Shown in pieces: positions 25,284-33,186 of a stretch of 64,000 bases of DNA. The notes below the pieces were generated by a model. The model worked only from the letters and a program-made list of their open reading frames with translations, had not been told where the DNA came from and did no database searches. The DNA lies in contig CAVWYT010000009.1 of NCBI GenBank assembly GCA_963759295.1, positions 23,464-87,463 of the forward strand, in the 5' to 3' direction. The position numbers were made by a program, and so were the translations under genes. The first letter of the stretch is position 1. Every line of letters starts with the position of its first letter. This stretch comes from WHSW01 sp963759295 (GTDB lineage Bacteria; Actinomycetota; Thermoleophilia; Solirubrobacterales; 70-9).

Positions 25284-26975
25284 ATGGAAGCGATCAGCGG
25301 ATCAATGCAGAGGGAGGAGCTCGAGCGGCTGCTCCAAGTTGGACGGGCGATGGTCTCGGATCTCGACCTCGACTCGGTGCTCGGGCACGTCGTCGATGCC
25401 GCCCGCGAGCTGACCGGAGCGCAATACGCGGCGCTCGGCGTCCTCGACGACGACAAGCGCCAACTCGAGCGCTTCGTCTACGTCGGGATCGACGAGCAGA
25501 CGCGGCAGCGGATCGGCCCGCTGCCGCGCGGGCATGGGCTGCTCGGCGAGCTGATCCGCGAGCCGCGCCTGCTGCGACTGAGCCGGATCAGCGACCACCC
25601 CCGCTCCTACGGGTTCCCGGCCGAGCACCCGCCGATGACGACCTTCCTGGGAACGCCGGTGATGATCCACGGTGAGGTCTACGGAAACCTCTACCTGACC
25701 GACCGGGCGGATGGGCAGGAGTTCGACGAGCGCGACGAGGAACTGGTCGCCGTGCTCGCGGAGTGGGCCGCGATCGCGATCGACAACGCGCGCACGCACC
25801 GGCGGATCACCAGCAGAGGCGCCGAGCTCGAGCGCGCCCTGCGCGGCCTTCAGGCGACCGCGTCGCTGGGTCGCGAGCTGGGCGGCGAGAGCGACCTCGA
25901 CCGGGTGCTCGAGCTGATCGTCAAGCGCGGCCGGGCACTGGCGGAAGCGCGGGCGTGCTTCGTCCTGATCGTGGCCGACAGCGAGCTGCTCGTCGGCGCC
26001 GCCGCCGGCGAGATCTCCGGGGACGTGGTCGGCCGCCCGATCGCAAAGGACGAATCGCCCGCGGGCGATGTGCTCAAGGCGGGGGTCACCCAGCGGGTCG
26101 GGTCGACGGCGGTCGCGGGCTTTCGCGAGCTCGGGGTCGAGGGGCGATCGGTGCTCCTGATCCCGCTGCGCGCGCGCGGGCAGAGCCATGGCGTGCTGGT
26201 GGCGATCGATCGGCTCGGCGAGGACCCCACCTTCAGGCTCGAGGACGAGCTGGCCATGGAGTCGTTCGCGACCAGCGCCGCCAACGCGATCGCGGCGGCG
26301 CTGACGATGGAGGACGAGAAGCTGCGGATGTCGATCGCCTCCTCCGAGCGCGAGCGAGGCCGCTGGGCGCGCGAGCTGCACGACGAGACACTGCAGGAGC
26401 TCGGGGCGCTGCAGGTGATGCAGGAGAGCGCGCTTCAGGTCAGCACACCGGAGGCGATGCGGAGCGCGCTCGAGAGCGCCAACGTCCAGGTGCGGCGCGC
26501 GATCGAGGGGCTTCAGGGATTGATCACCGAGCTGCGCCCGGCCGCGCTCGACCAGCTCGGCACCGCCGCGGCGCTCGCGTCGCTGGTCGAGCGGCTCAGG
26601 GCGCGCAGCGCGATCGATATCGAGCTCGACGTCGACCTCGCGTACGAGCGCAACGAGGCCGCCGTCCGTCACACGCCCGAGCTCGAGGCGACGGTCTACC
26701 GCGTGGTGCAGGAGGCCCTCAACAACGTCGTCAAGCACGCCGACGCCAGGCACGTCCGGGTCGCGGTCGAGGAGCGGGCGAGAGCGGTCTCGATCATCGT
26801 CGAGGACGATGGCCGCGGGATCGACCCGGACGCCGGCGGCGGCTTCGGATTGATCGGGATGCGCGAGCGGGTGGGGCTGGTCGGCGGGCAGTTGAGCATC
26901 GAGCCGGGCGCGGACGGGGGCACCCGCGTGACCGCCTCGCTGCCCGTGGTCGAGACCGAGCCGGAGACCGAATAG
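25284..26975 (+). CDS. Double-GAF sensor histidine kinase, DosS/DevS-like
   Basis: A soluble sensor kinase of 563 residues: GAF-A about 10-172, GAF-B about 195-342, a HisKA_3 dimerisation helix with RWARELHDETLQELGAL (phospho-accepting His366) and a HATPase domain with EALNNVVKHAD and a Gly-rich lid. GAF-A closely follows mycobacterial DosS/DosT, including GLLGELIREPRLLRL, HPRSYGFPAEHPPM and TFLGTPVMIHGEVYGNLYLTD; His115 sits where I expect the haem-ligand His of DosS. It may therefore sense O2, NO, CO or redox state. The ATG at 25284 has GGAG upstream; a later in-frame ATG at 25305 is possible. The NarL-type regulator at 30013-30675 is the likely partner. Confidence 0.88.
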   Translation: MEAISGSMQREELERLLQVGRAMVSDLDLDSVLGHVVDAARELTGAQYAALGVLDDDKRQLERFVYVGIDEQTRQRIGPLPRGHGLLGELIREPRLLRLSRISDHPRSYGFPAEHPPMTTFLGTPVMIHGEVYGNLYLTDRADGQEFDERDEELVAVLAEWAAIAIDNARTHRRITSRGAELERALRGLQATASLGRELGGESDLDRVLELIVKRGRALAEARACFVLIVADSELLVGAAAGEISGDVVGRPIAKDESPAGDVLKAGVTQRVGSTAVAGFRELGVEGRSVLLIPLRARGQSHGVLVAIDRLGEDPTFRLEDELAMESFATSAANAIAAALTMEDEKLRMSIASSERERGRWARELHDETLQELGALQVMQESALQVSTPEAMRSALESANVQVRRAIEGLQGLITELRPAALDQLGTAAALASLVERLRARSAIDIELDVDLAYERNEAAVRHTPELEATVYRVVQEALNNVVKHADARHVRVAVEERARAVSIIVEDDGRGIDPDAGGGFGLIGMRERVGLVGGQLSIEPGADGGTRVTASLPVVETEPETE

Positions 26976-27157
26976 TCCAGCGCCGGGGCAGATGGCGTGC
27001 GCCTCGCGGATCGCCCCGACGCCTCGGGCCGGACGCAGTATCCGGCGGTGAACCTCGGCGGGCTCGATCTCCGGCCACTGTCTCCGCAGTGACTACCGAC
27101 GCGCTCGCGTGTGCGGCCCGGATGCCTCCCGCGCGCTTGACTCGTACGGTCGCGGGT

Positions 27158-27595
27158 ATGAACTCCGCGATGTCCGGATCACCGAGTCCAGGCGAAAAGC
27201 CGCTTGCCGGGGCGACCGTCGAGCAGTTCGCGAACATCGGCATCGTCGGCTGCATGCCCGACGCGCCGCTCGAGGAAGTCGCGTTTCTGATGGCGAACAA
27301 CCGCGTCCACGCCGTGGTCGTGGTCGACGACAGCGCCCCCGAACCGGCGGTGATCGCCGATTCCGATCTGATCGCGGCCGCGGCCAGCGGCCGGTTCGAC
27401 CACCTCAGCGCCGCCGATATCGCCAGCTCCGAGTCGGCGAGCGTGCGCGCCGACGAGCCGCTCGATGCGGCCGCGCGGCTGCTCGCCGAGCGCGGCACTT
27501 CGCACCTGATCGTTCGCGACCATCGCGGCACGCCGGTCGGCGTCCTGTCGACGCTCGACCTCGCGCGGGCGATCTCGGGCCGCGACGCGGGTTGA
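27158..27595 (+). CDS. Paired CBS-domain protein
   Basis: A 145-residue protein with two CBS motifs: one from about residue 20 (VEQFANIGIVGCMPDAPLEEVAFLMANNRVHAVVVVD) and one from about 85 (ADIASSESASVRADEPLDAAARLLAERGTSHLIVRD) ending GVLSTLDLARAI. Such stand-alone pairs bind adenine nucleotides and often regulate partners; CBS proteins are part of mycobacterial dormancy regulons. It lies between the kinase and the FAD oxidoreductases, and its stop overlaps a TTG that could start the next gene. Confidence 0.85.
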   Translation: MNSAMSGSPSPGEKPLAGATVEQFANIGIVGCMPDAPLEEVAFLMANNRVHAVVVVDDSAPEPAVIADSDLIAAAASGRFDHLSAADIASSESASVRADEPLDAAARLLAERGTSHLIVRDHRGTPVGVLSTLDLARAISGRDAG

Positions 27596-27609
27596 GCGAG
27601 GTCCGGGGG

Positions 27610-28851
27610 ATGCCGCGCGACCAAGGCAGCGGCGGCGGCCTCCGCGTCGTGCTCGCGGGCGGCGGAATCGCCGGGCTCGAGGCGGCGCTCGCGCTGCACG
27701 ATCTGGCCGGCGAGCGCGTCGAGATCACGCTCGTCGCCCCGGACCCCGACTTCCTCTACAAGCCGCTTACGGTTGCGGAGCCGTTCACGGGCACCCCGGC
27801 GCAGCGACACGAGCTCGGGCCGCTGCTCGCCGAGCTCGGGGCGCGCCACGTCGCGGGGGCATTGGAACGGGTCGATGTCGGCGCGCATTCCGTCTCGCTC
27901 GATCAGGAGCGGAGCCTCGACTACGACGCGCTGATCGTTTGCATCGGCGCCCGGGCCCGCCCGGCCTACCGCTCCGCCGAGACCTTCTGGAGCGCGAGCT
28001 CCGATCTCCCGGTCGACGAGTTGATCGAGCGCGCCGAGGGCTCCGAGGACGGGACGCTGGCGCTCGTCGTGCCGCCCGGGACGAGCTGGCCGCTGCCGCT
28101 CTATGAGGTGGCGCTCCAGCTTCGCCGTCGCTCAGAGGAGCTCGGCCGAGGCGACCTGAGGTTGCGCCTGTACACCACCGAAGACGGACCGCTGATGATC
28201 TTCGGGACGCCCGCAAGCGGGGCGGTCGCGGCGCTGCTCGAGGGGCGGCGCATCGAGCTCGAGCCCGAGAGCTACGTGGTCGAGCGCGAGACGGGGGAGC
28301 TCGAGCTCCATCCGGGGGGCGGCCGCGTCGCGGCGGAGGTGGTGATCGCCTTGCCGCGGCTCGTCGGCCCGGCGATCGAGGGACTGCCGGCCGACGACGC
28401 CGGATTCCTGCCGGTCGACGAGCACGGGCGCGTGCACGGCGCGGAGGGCGTCTACGCGGCTGGCGATGGAACCGACTTTCCGGTCAAGCAGGGCGGGATC
28501 GCCACCCAGCAGGCGGACGCGGTCGCCGAGCACGTCGCCGCCGCGGCGGGCGCGCCCGTCGAGCCGTCGCCGTTCGCCCCGGTGCTTCGCGGGCAGCTGA
28601 TCACGGGCGCGGAATCACTGCATATGCGCCACGAGCTCACCGGCGGACACGGCGAGGGGGTGGCATCGCTTGACTACCTGTGGTGGCCGCCCGAGAAGGT
28701 CAGCGGCCGCTACCTCTCGGCGTGGCTGAGCCATTCCCTGCCGACCCGCGATCTCGATCCGCCCACCGGGGCGATGGAGATCGAGGTCTCCTTGCCCCAC
28801 GAATGGCACGGCGACCCGATGTTCTCCCGCCCCGCGCAGAAAGGAAAGTGA
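27610..28851 (+). CDS. FAD-dependent oxidoreductase, SQR/NDH-2-like fold
   Basis: A flavoprotein of about 413 residues with two dinucleotide folds. The FAD motif VVLAGGGIAGLEAALAL is near residue 15, followed by FLYKPLTVAEPF, ALIVCIGARARP, and the second FAD site VYAAGDGTDFPVKQGGIATQQADAVAEH. This is the architecture of sulfide:quinone reductases and type II NADH dehydrogenases. Only one cysteine is obvious, so the redox-active Cys pair of true SQRs is missing. The start could be the ATG at 27610 or a TTG at 27592 overlapping the CBS stop. The stop overlaps the start of the second, paralogous copy. Confidence 0.82.
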   Translation: MPRDQGSGGGLRVVLAGGGIAGLEAALALHDLAGERVEITLVAPDPDFLYKPLTVAEPFTGTPAQRHELGPLLAELGARHVAGALERVDVGAHSVSLDQERSLDYDALIVCIGARARPAYRSAETFWSASSDLPVDELIERAEGSEDGTLALVVPPGTSWPLPLYEVALQLRRRSEELGRGDLRLRLYTTEDGPLMIFGTPASGAVAALLEGRRIELEPESYVVERETGELELHPGGGRVAAEVVIALPRLVGPAIEGLPADDAGFLPVDEHGRVHGAEGVYAAGDGTDFPVKQGGIATQQADAVAEHVAAAAGAPVEPSPFAPVLRGQLITGAESLHMRHELTGGHGEGVASLDYLWWPPEKVSGRYLSAWLSHSLPTRDLDPPTGAMEIEVSLPHEWHGDPMFSRPAQKGK

Positions 28852-29979
28852 CGCCGACTCGCGTGGTGATCGCGGGCGGCGGTCCGGCCGCCGTGGAGGC
28901 GGCGCTGGCGCTGCGCCGGACGCTCATACCGGGGAGCGAGGTCGTTCTGGTTGCCCCGGAGGAGGACTTCGTCTATCGGCCGCTCGCGGTCGCTGAGCCG
29001 TTCGACGCCGGCGAGGCCTGGCGCTATCCGCTGGCGCGAATCGCCGAGCTCGCGGGGTCGAGGCAGATTCGCGATCGACTCGAGCGCGTCGACGCTCCCG
29101 CCCACGAGCTCGCGCTCGCGCTCGGGCGCTCGCCTCGGCTACGAGGCCCTGCTGATCGCGATCGGCGCGCGTGCGACGGACGCCATTCCCGGCGCGATCA
29201 CCTTTCGGGGCAGCGGCGGAGATCCCGAGTTTCGCCACGCCGTCGAGCGCCTCCGGTCGCTCGGCGGCCAGATCGTGTTCAAGGTCCCGAACAGGGTCCG
29301 CTGGTCGCTGCCGCTCTACGAGGTTGCGATGCTGGCGGCGCGTGAGCTCGATCGCCCGGGCGAACACGGGGTGACGGTCTCGATCGTCACGCCCGAGGCC
29401 GAGCCCTTGGCGATCGTCGGCGGCGAGGTCTCCGCCGAGCTGGCCCGGCGCCTGGACGAGCTCCGGATCCACCTCCACGTATCGGCGGACCCGCTGGTGC
29501 GCCATCCGCTCGCCGAGCCGGTCGAGTCGGCCGACGAGCGAGTCGTGGTCGCGCTGCCGCGCTGGGTGGGGCCGCGTGTCGCGGGCCTTCCGTCGACAGA
29601 TGAGGGATTCCTGAGCACCGATCAGCACCAGCGGGTCATCGACGCCGAGGCCGTCTACGCTGCCGGCGACGTCACCGACTACGAGATCAAGCAGGGTGGC
29701 CTGGCGACCGAGCAGGCAGCAGCGGCCGCGACGACGATCGCCGCCGACCTCGGATTCGCGATCCGCCCAGGCTCGGTCGAGCCCGTGCTGCGGGCGCGTC
29801 TGTATACGCCCGGCCGGCCGCTGTTCATGCGCGCCCGACTCGAGGATGCGCACCGGCAACCGGCGACGGTCGCCGAGACGCCACTGTGGTGGCCCGGGTC
29901 GAAGCTCTACGGCCGGCACCTGGCCCCGTTTTTGGCCGAGTTGGCGCTCGAGGGACCCGCGCCCGCCGACCCGTCCTAG
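28848..29979 (+). pseudogene. Second FAD-dependent oxidoreductase, frameshifted copy
   Basis: A paralogue of the preceding gene. The first frame starts at a GTG overlapping the upstream stop and encodes VVIAGGGPAAVEAALAL and FVYRPLAVAEPFDAG, as far as about 29,125. Homology then continues one base out of frame: GYEALLIAIGARATDA, VYAAGDVTDYEIKQGGLATEQAAAAATTIA and the C-terminal WWPGSKLYGRHLAPFL, to a stop at 29979. The break lies near 29,121-29,131 in a GC-rich run. Apart from this indel the gene is full length, so it is a recent mutation, a sequencing error or, less likely, recoding. No redox cysteines are seen. Confidence 0.8.
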
Positions 29980-30014
29980 ACCCCCGCGCCGAGACCGTTT
30001 GCCGGGGCGGGGTC
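29979..30014. terminator. Imperfect hairpin between convergent genes
   Basis: GACCCC...GGGGTC arms with GC extensions and bulges flank a 13-base loop between the convergent oxidoreductase and response-regulator genes. It could terminate in both directions but lacks clear U-runs. Confidence 0.3.
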
Positions 30015-30675
30015 AGCGCTCGACGAGCTCGTTCTCGATCGCGTAGGCGATCAGCTCGGCCCGGGTCGACAGGCCGGTCTTGCGCTGGATGTTGGCCCGG
30101 TGGGTCTCAACCGTTCGCACACTGAGCACGAGCTTCTCTGCGATCTCCGGGTTCATGTAGCCGAGCGCGAGCAGGCCGAGCACCTCGACCTCGCGCGGGG
30201 TGAGATCGTCCGGCGGCCCCTCGGGTTCCGGCTCGGCGGCCAGCCGCGCGCCGAGGTCCGGGTTGATGTAGGTGTGCCCGGCGATCACCGCGCGAACCGC
30301 GGCGACCAGTTCGCTCGCGGCCGAGTGCTTGATCACGTAGCCCTTCGCTCCGCTGCGCAGAGCGGTGCGCGCGAACGCCGGCTCGTTCTGCATCGTCAAC
30401 ACGACGACCGCGGTCCCCGGCGAAGCCTCGAGGATCTTGGGGATCGAGTCGAGGCTGGAGACGCCGGGCATGTTGAGGTCGAGGACCAGCACCGAGGGCT
30501 TGTGCCCGAGCGCGTAGCGCGTCGCGGTCTCAGCGTCACCGGCCTCCGCCACCACCTCGATGTCGGTCTCGGCCTCGAGCACCATCTTGATCCCGTTGCG
30601 GACCAGCTCGTGGTCGTCGGCGAGCACGATGCTGATCGGGCGCTCGCTCGGCGGGGCTTGCTGGTCGTCGGTCAT
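30013..30675 (-). CDS. NarL/FixJ-type response regulator, DosR-like position
   Basis: A 220-residue regulator: receiver domain about 13-130 with LADDHELVRNGI, phospho-acceptor Asp66 in VLVLDLNMPG, LTMQ and the conserved Lys in YVIKHSA; LuxR-type helix-turn-helix at about 155-215 with LTPREVEVLGLLALGY, IAEKLVLSVRTVETHRANI and QRKTGLSTRAEL. It lies convergent to the FAD genes and is the likely output of the double-GAF kinase about 3 kb away. The start at 30675 is preferred over an extension of 15 residues with no family match. Targets are unknown; no DosR-type box was found by eye. Confidence 0.88.
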   Translation of the reverse strand: MTDDQQAPPSERPISIVLADDHELVRNGIKMVLEAETDIEVVAEAGDAETATRYALGHKPSVLVLDLNMPGVSSLDSIPKILEASPGTAVVVLTMQNEPAFARTALRSGAKGYVIKHSAASELVAAVRAVIAGHTYINPDLGARLAAEPEPEGPPDDLTPREVEVLGLLALGYMNPEIAEKLVLSVRTVETHRANIQRKTGLSTRAELIAYAIENELVER

Positions 30676-30793
30676 CGCAGTCAGCCTAGAACCCGGTCGG
30701 TCACCCCGTCGATCCCCCATTTTCCGATCGGCTCAAACGTCAACAGGTTAGGATCCGTGCCGGCTGGTCGGCGACGATGGCGAGAGGAGCCGG

Positions 30794-30934
30794 ATGAGCG
30801 GAGGATTGGTCGTCTACGAGTCGATCCACGGCAACACGCGCGCGATCTCCGAGGGCCTGCGTGACGGCGCTCGAGGTCGAGGTCAGGCCCGTCCACGAGG
30901 CCGCGGCCTCGCCTCGAAGCTGAGCGCGCGGTAG
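30794..30934 (+). pseudogene. Flavodoxin remnant (N-terminal fragment)
   Basis: The frame opens after a good ribosome-binding site (GAGAGGAG at 30782-30789) and encodes GGLVVYESIHGNTRAISEGL, the FMN phosphate-binding loop of flavodoxin-domain proteins. It then loses homology near residue 26; one frame over, from about 30,861, the sequence reads LEVEVRPVHEAAASP, a plausible continuation, before stopping at 30,921-30,923. Only about 40 of the usual 150 residues survive, and the next gene begins five bases after the frame's stop. A frameshift plus a deletion explains this. Confidence 0.6.
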
Positions 30935-30938
30935 GGCG

Positions 30939-31853
30939 ATGCGCCTCGTCGTTCGATCCATGCTCGTGCTCATCGGCGTCCTGCTGGTCGCGGGGCTCGC
31001 GCCCGCCGGCTCGACCGCGGCGACGACGGACGAGGACGATGCGATCGTGGTCATCTCCGGGCCGGCGCAGGTCGGCCGCGGCGAGGCGGCGGACGGCGTG
31101 TATGTCGTCCACGGCGACGCGACGGTCGCCGGCACGGTCACCGACGACGTCTTCGTCCTCGACGGCGATGCGACCGTCTCGGGCCATATCGAGGGAGACT
31201 TGCTGACTGCGGCGGGCCAGGCGCGCCTGCTCGGCGGTGCGACTGTCGACGGGGACGTGCTCTACGGCGACGAGAAGCCGGTGATCTCGCCGGCGGCCAC
31301 CGTGTCGGGCGAGGTCAGCGACGAGAACTGGAATGACGCCTTCGGCGCTCTGCCCGTGGTCGGCGCGATCGTCATCTGGGCCGCGTTCACGATCTCGGCG
31401 CTGATTCTCGGCATCGTCCTGGTGATGGTCGCCCCGCGCGCGGCCGATGCGGTGTTCGCGCAGGCCGAGCGCCGGATGCTCCTCTGCGTCGTCTTCGGCC
31501 TCGCCACCTTCGTCGCCATCCCGTTCGCCGCCGTGCTCGCGGCGGCGACGCTCCTCGGGCTGCCGCTCGGCCTCGCGCTCCTGCTCGCCCTGCTTCCCCT
31601 GGCAGCGGTTGCCTATGTGACCACCGCCTGGGTGCTTGGGCGGGCCATCGTCCGCCGCCCCGATCGGCGGGTGCTCGCCTTCCTCGCCGGGCTCGCGATC
31701 CTGCGATTGCTGGCGCTGATCCCGGTCCTAGGGATCCTGGTGTGGTTCTGCGCGGTGATCGTCGGCCTCGGCCTGCTCGTCGGTGCGCTCGGCGCCTCTC
31801 GCTCCGCACCGGCCGGGCGGGCCCCTGGACCGACCGCGCCGGCGGCCGCCTGA
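30939..31853 (+). CDS. Exported bactofilin-like (polymer-forming) domain with C-terminal membrane segments
   Basis: A 304-residue protein. An N-terminal hydrophobic segment with an Ala-rich end (MLVLIGVLLVAGLAPAGSTAA) looks like a signal peptide. Residues 35-125 carry a right-handed beta-helix pattern of short repeats (GVYVVHGDATVAGTVTDDV, VLDGDATVSGHIEGDLL, ATVDGDVLYGDE), like bactofilins. Residues 130-290 contain about four membrane helices with Pro/Arg loops and an Ala/Pro tail. Classical bactofilins are cytosolic polymers; here the polymer domain would be outside the membrane. Function unknown. Confidence 0.72.
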   Translation: MRLVVRSMLVLIGVLLVAGLAPAGSTAATTDEDDAIVVISGPAQVGRGEAADGVYVVHGDATVAGTVTDDVFVLDGDATVSGHIEGDLLTAAGQARLLGGATVDGDVLYGDEKPVISPAATVSGEVSDENWNDAFGALPVVGAIVIWAAFTISALILGIVLVMVAPRAADAVFAQAERRMLLCVVFGLATFVAIPFAAVLAAATLLGLPLGLALLLALLPLAAVAYVTTAWVLGRAIVRRPDRRVLAFLAGLAILRLLALIPVLGILVWFCAVIVGLGLLVGALGASRSAPAGRAPGPTAPAAA

Positions 31854-31900
31854 GCCCGGAGGCGCGGCGCGCCCGAGGCTTCGACCGGCCGACCGCCCGC

Positions 31901-31906
31901 TACCCT
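31901..31906 (+). promoter_or_regulatory. -10 box of efp (leaderless)
   Basis: TACCCT ends 7 bases before the efp GTG. Confidence 0.5.
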
Positions 31907-31913
31907 GGCCGCC

Positions 31914-32474
31914 GTGATCTCGACGAATCAGTTCAAGAACGGCACCCACATCGAGGTCGACGGGACCATCTACCGGATCGTCGAGTTCCAGCACGTGAAG
32001 CCAGGTAAGGGCGGAGCGTTCGTTCGCTCGAAGCTGCGCAGGCTCGAGGACGGATCGGTTATCGACAGGACCTTCCGGGCCGGCGAGAAGTTCCGCCCCG
32101 TGCGGACGGAGTCCCGGCGAATGCAGTACCTCTACGACACCGGCGACGCCGCCGTGTTCATGGACACCGAGTCCTATGAGCAGACGGAGATCCCGCGCGA
32201 CTCGATCAGCGCGGAGATGCGCTGGGTGCTGCCGAGCGAGACGGTCGAGCTGCTGCTCGTCGACGAGCGGCCGGCAGGCGTCCAGGTCCCGAGCGCCGTC
32301 GACATGACCGTGAGCCAGACCGACCCCGGGCTCAAGGGCGATACCGCCTCCGGTGGTGGGACGAAGCCGGCGACGCTGGAGTCCGGCGTCGTCGTCCAGG
32401 TGCCCCTGTTCGTCAACGAGGGCGACCGCATCCGGGTCGACACCCGCAGCGGCGAGTACGTCTCGCGCGCGTAG
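31914..32474 (+). CDS. efp: Elongation factor P
   Basis: Binds stalled ribosomes between the P and E sites and promotes peptide bonds at polyproline stretches. The 186-residue protein has the three beta-barrel domains: an N-terminal KOW-like domain with FQHVKPGKGGAFVRSKLR, where Lys32 is the residue that is modified or contacts the P-site tRNA, an OB domain, and a C-terminal domain ending VPLFVNEGDRIRVDTRSGEYVSRA. GTG start with a leaderless-type promoter. Polyproline and Pro-rich proteins are common in this window, which suits a need for EF-P. Confidence 0.96.
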   Translation: MISTNQFKNGTHIEVDGTIYRIVEFQHVKPGKGGAFVRSKLRRLEDGSVIDRTFRAGEKFRPVRTESRRMQYLYDTGDAAVFMDTESYEQTEIPRDSISAEMRWVLPSETVELLLVDERPAGVQVPSAVDMTVSQTDPGLKGDTASGGGTKPATLESGVVVQVPLFVNEGDRIRVDTRSGEYVSRA

Positions 32475-32595
32475 AGATACACCGCTGCCACATCGACTCA
32501 CCACCCGTGCGCCGGAGCCTGCCACGCTCCGCGCTGCGGGAGTGCGGGGTGGGCGATCAGGCGGTGCTGAGACAGGTGACGCGCCGTCGGCGGGG

Positions 32596-32601
32596 TAGCC
32601 T
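32596..32601 (+). promoter_or_regulatory. -10 box of nusB (leaderless)
   Basis: TAGCCT ends 7 bases before the nusB GTG and supports that start over a GTG 34 codons upstream. Confidence 0.5.
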
Positions 32602-32608
32602 CCAGCGC

Positions 32609-32992
32609 GTGAGACGTTCCGACCAACGCCGCGACGCCGTCTTCGCGCTCTATCAGCGCGAGGTCACCGGGCGGCCGCTGGGAGAGCTGCTCGACGGGGC
32701 GAAGCCGTTCTCGCGAGACCTCGCGGCGGCGACCGCCGCCCAGATCCCGGAGCTCGACGCCCAGATCGCGAGTCTCTCGCGTGGATGGGAGCTCGATCGG
32801 ATCGCGCCGCTCGAGCGCTGCGTGATGCGCGTCGCGCTTCACGAGATGCGCGATCCGGAGGGAGCGCCGGTGGAGGTCGCGATCGACGAGGCCGTCAAGC
32901 TGGCGCAGGAGTACTGCGGTGCCGACGCGCCGGGGTTCGTGAACGGGATCCTCGGCTCGGCGGCGCGCGAGCTCGAGGAGGCTCGGCGATGA
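32609..32992 (+). CDS. nusB: Transcription antitermination factor NusB
   Basis: A small all-helical RNA-binding protein that, with NusE, assembles antitermination complexes on rRNA operons. The 127-residue product starts RRSDQRRDAVFALYQREV and has DRIAPLERCVMRVALHEM, VAIDEAVKLAQEYCGADAPGFVNGILG, the typical NusB C-terminal signature. It directly follows efp, the usual order, and its stop overlaps the next small gene (ATGA). Confidence 0.94.
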   Translation: MRRSDQRRDAVFALYQREVTGRPLGELLDGAKPFSRDLAAATAAQIPELDAQIASLSRGWELDRIAPLERCVMRVALHEMRDPEGAPVEVAIDEAVKLAQEYCGADAPGFVNGILGSAARELEEARR

Positions 32993-33177
32993 CGGATCCG
33001 CTGTCGGAGATCCGCGCCGCGGCCGACGAGCTGCGCGGCATCTCCGAGAGGCTGCGCGACCCCGAGGTCGGCGACGAGCGAGCCGCGGAGCTCGCGCGCG
33101 AGGCGGCCGAGGTCGTCAGCCGCGCCGGGAACGAGCTCGACCGCGCCCTCAGCCAGGCCGACGGCGACGAGGGCTGA
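32989..33177 (+). CDS. Small helical protein in the xseB position
   Basis: A 62-residue acidic protein with heptad-like hydrophobic spacing (LSEIRAAADELRGISERL and AAELAREAAEVVSRAGNELDRAL), like the helical hairpin of exodeoxyribonuclease VII small subunit. It lies between nusB and the prenyl diphosphate synthase, where xseA-xseB stand in many genomes, but no xseA is present in the window. The start overlaps the nusB stop. Being an XseB relative is inferred mainly from position; it could equally be an unrelated coiled coil. Confidence 0.5.
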   Translation: MTDPLSEIRAAADELRGISERLRDPEVGDERAAELAREAAEVVSRAGNELDRALSQADGDEG

Positions 33178-33186
33178 GCGGCCACG

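Noticed and set aside
25111..27157. DosR-type palindromic boxes near the kinase and Usp genes
   Set aside because: By eye no GGGAC...GTCCC palindrome was found in the gaps 23151-23266, 25111-25283 or 26976-27157.
28848..29979. Programmed frameshifting in the second FAD oxidoreductase
   Set aside because: No slippery heptamer, stimulatory hairpin or Shine-Dalgarno-like element was seen at the break; a mutation or error is simpler.
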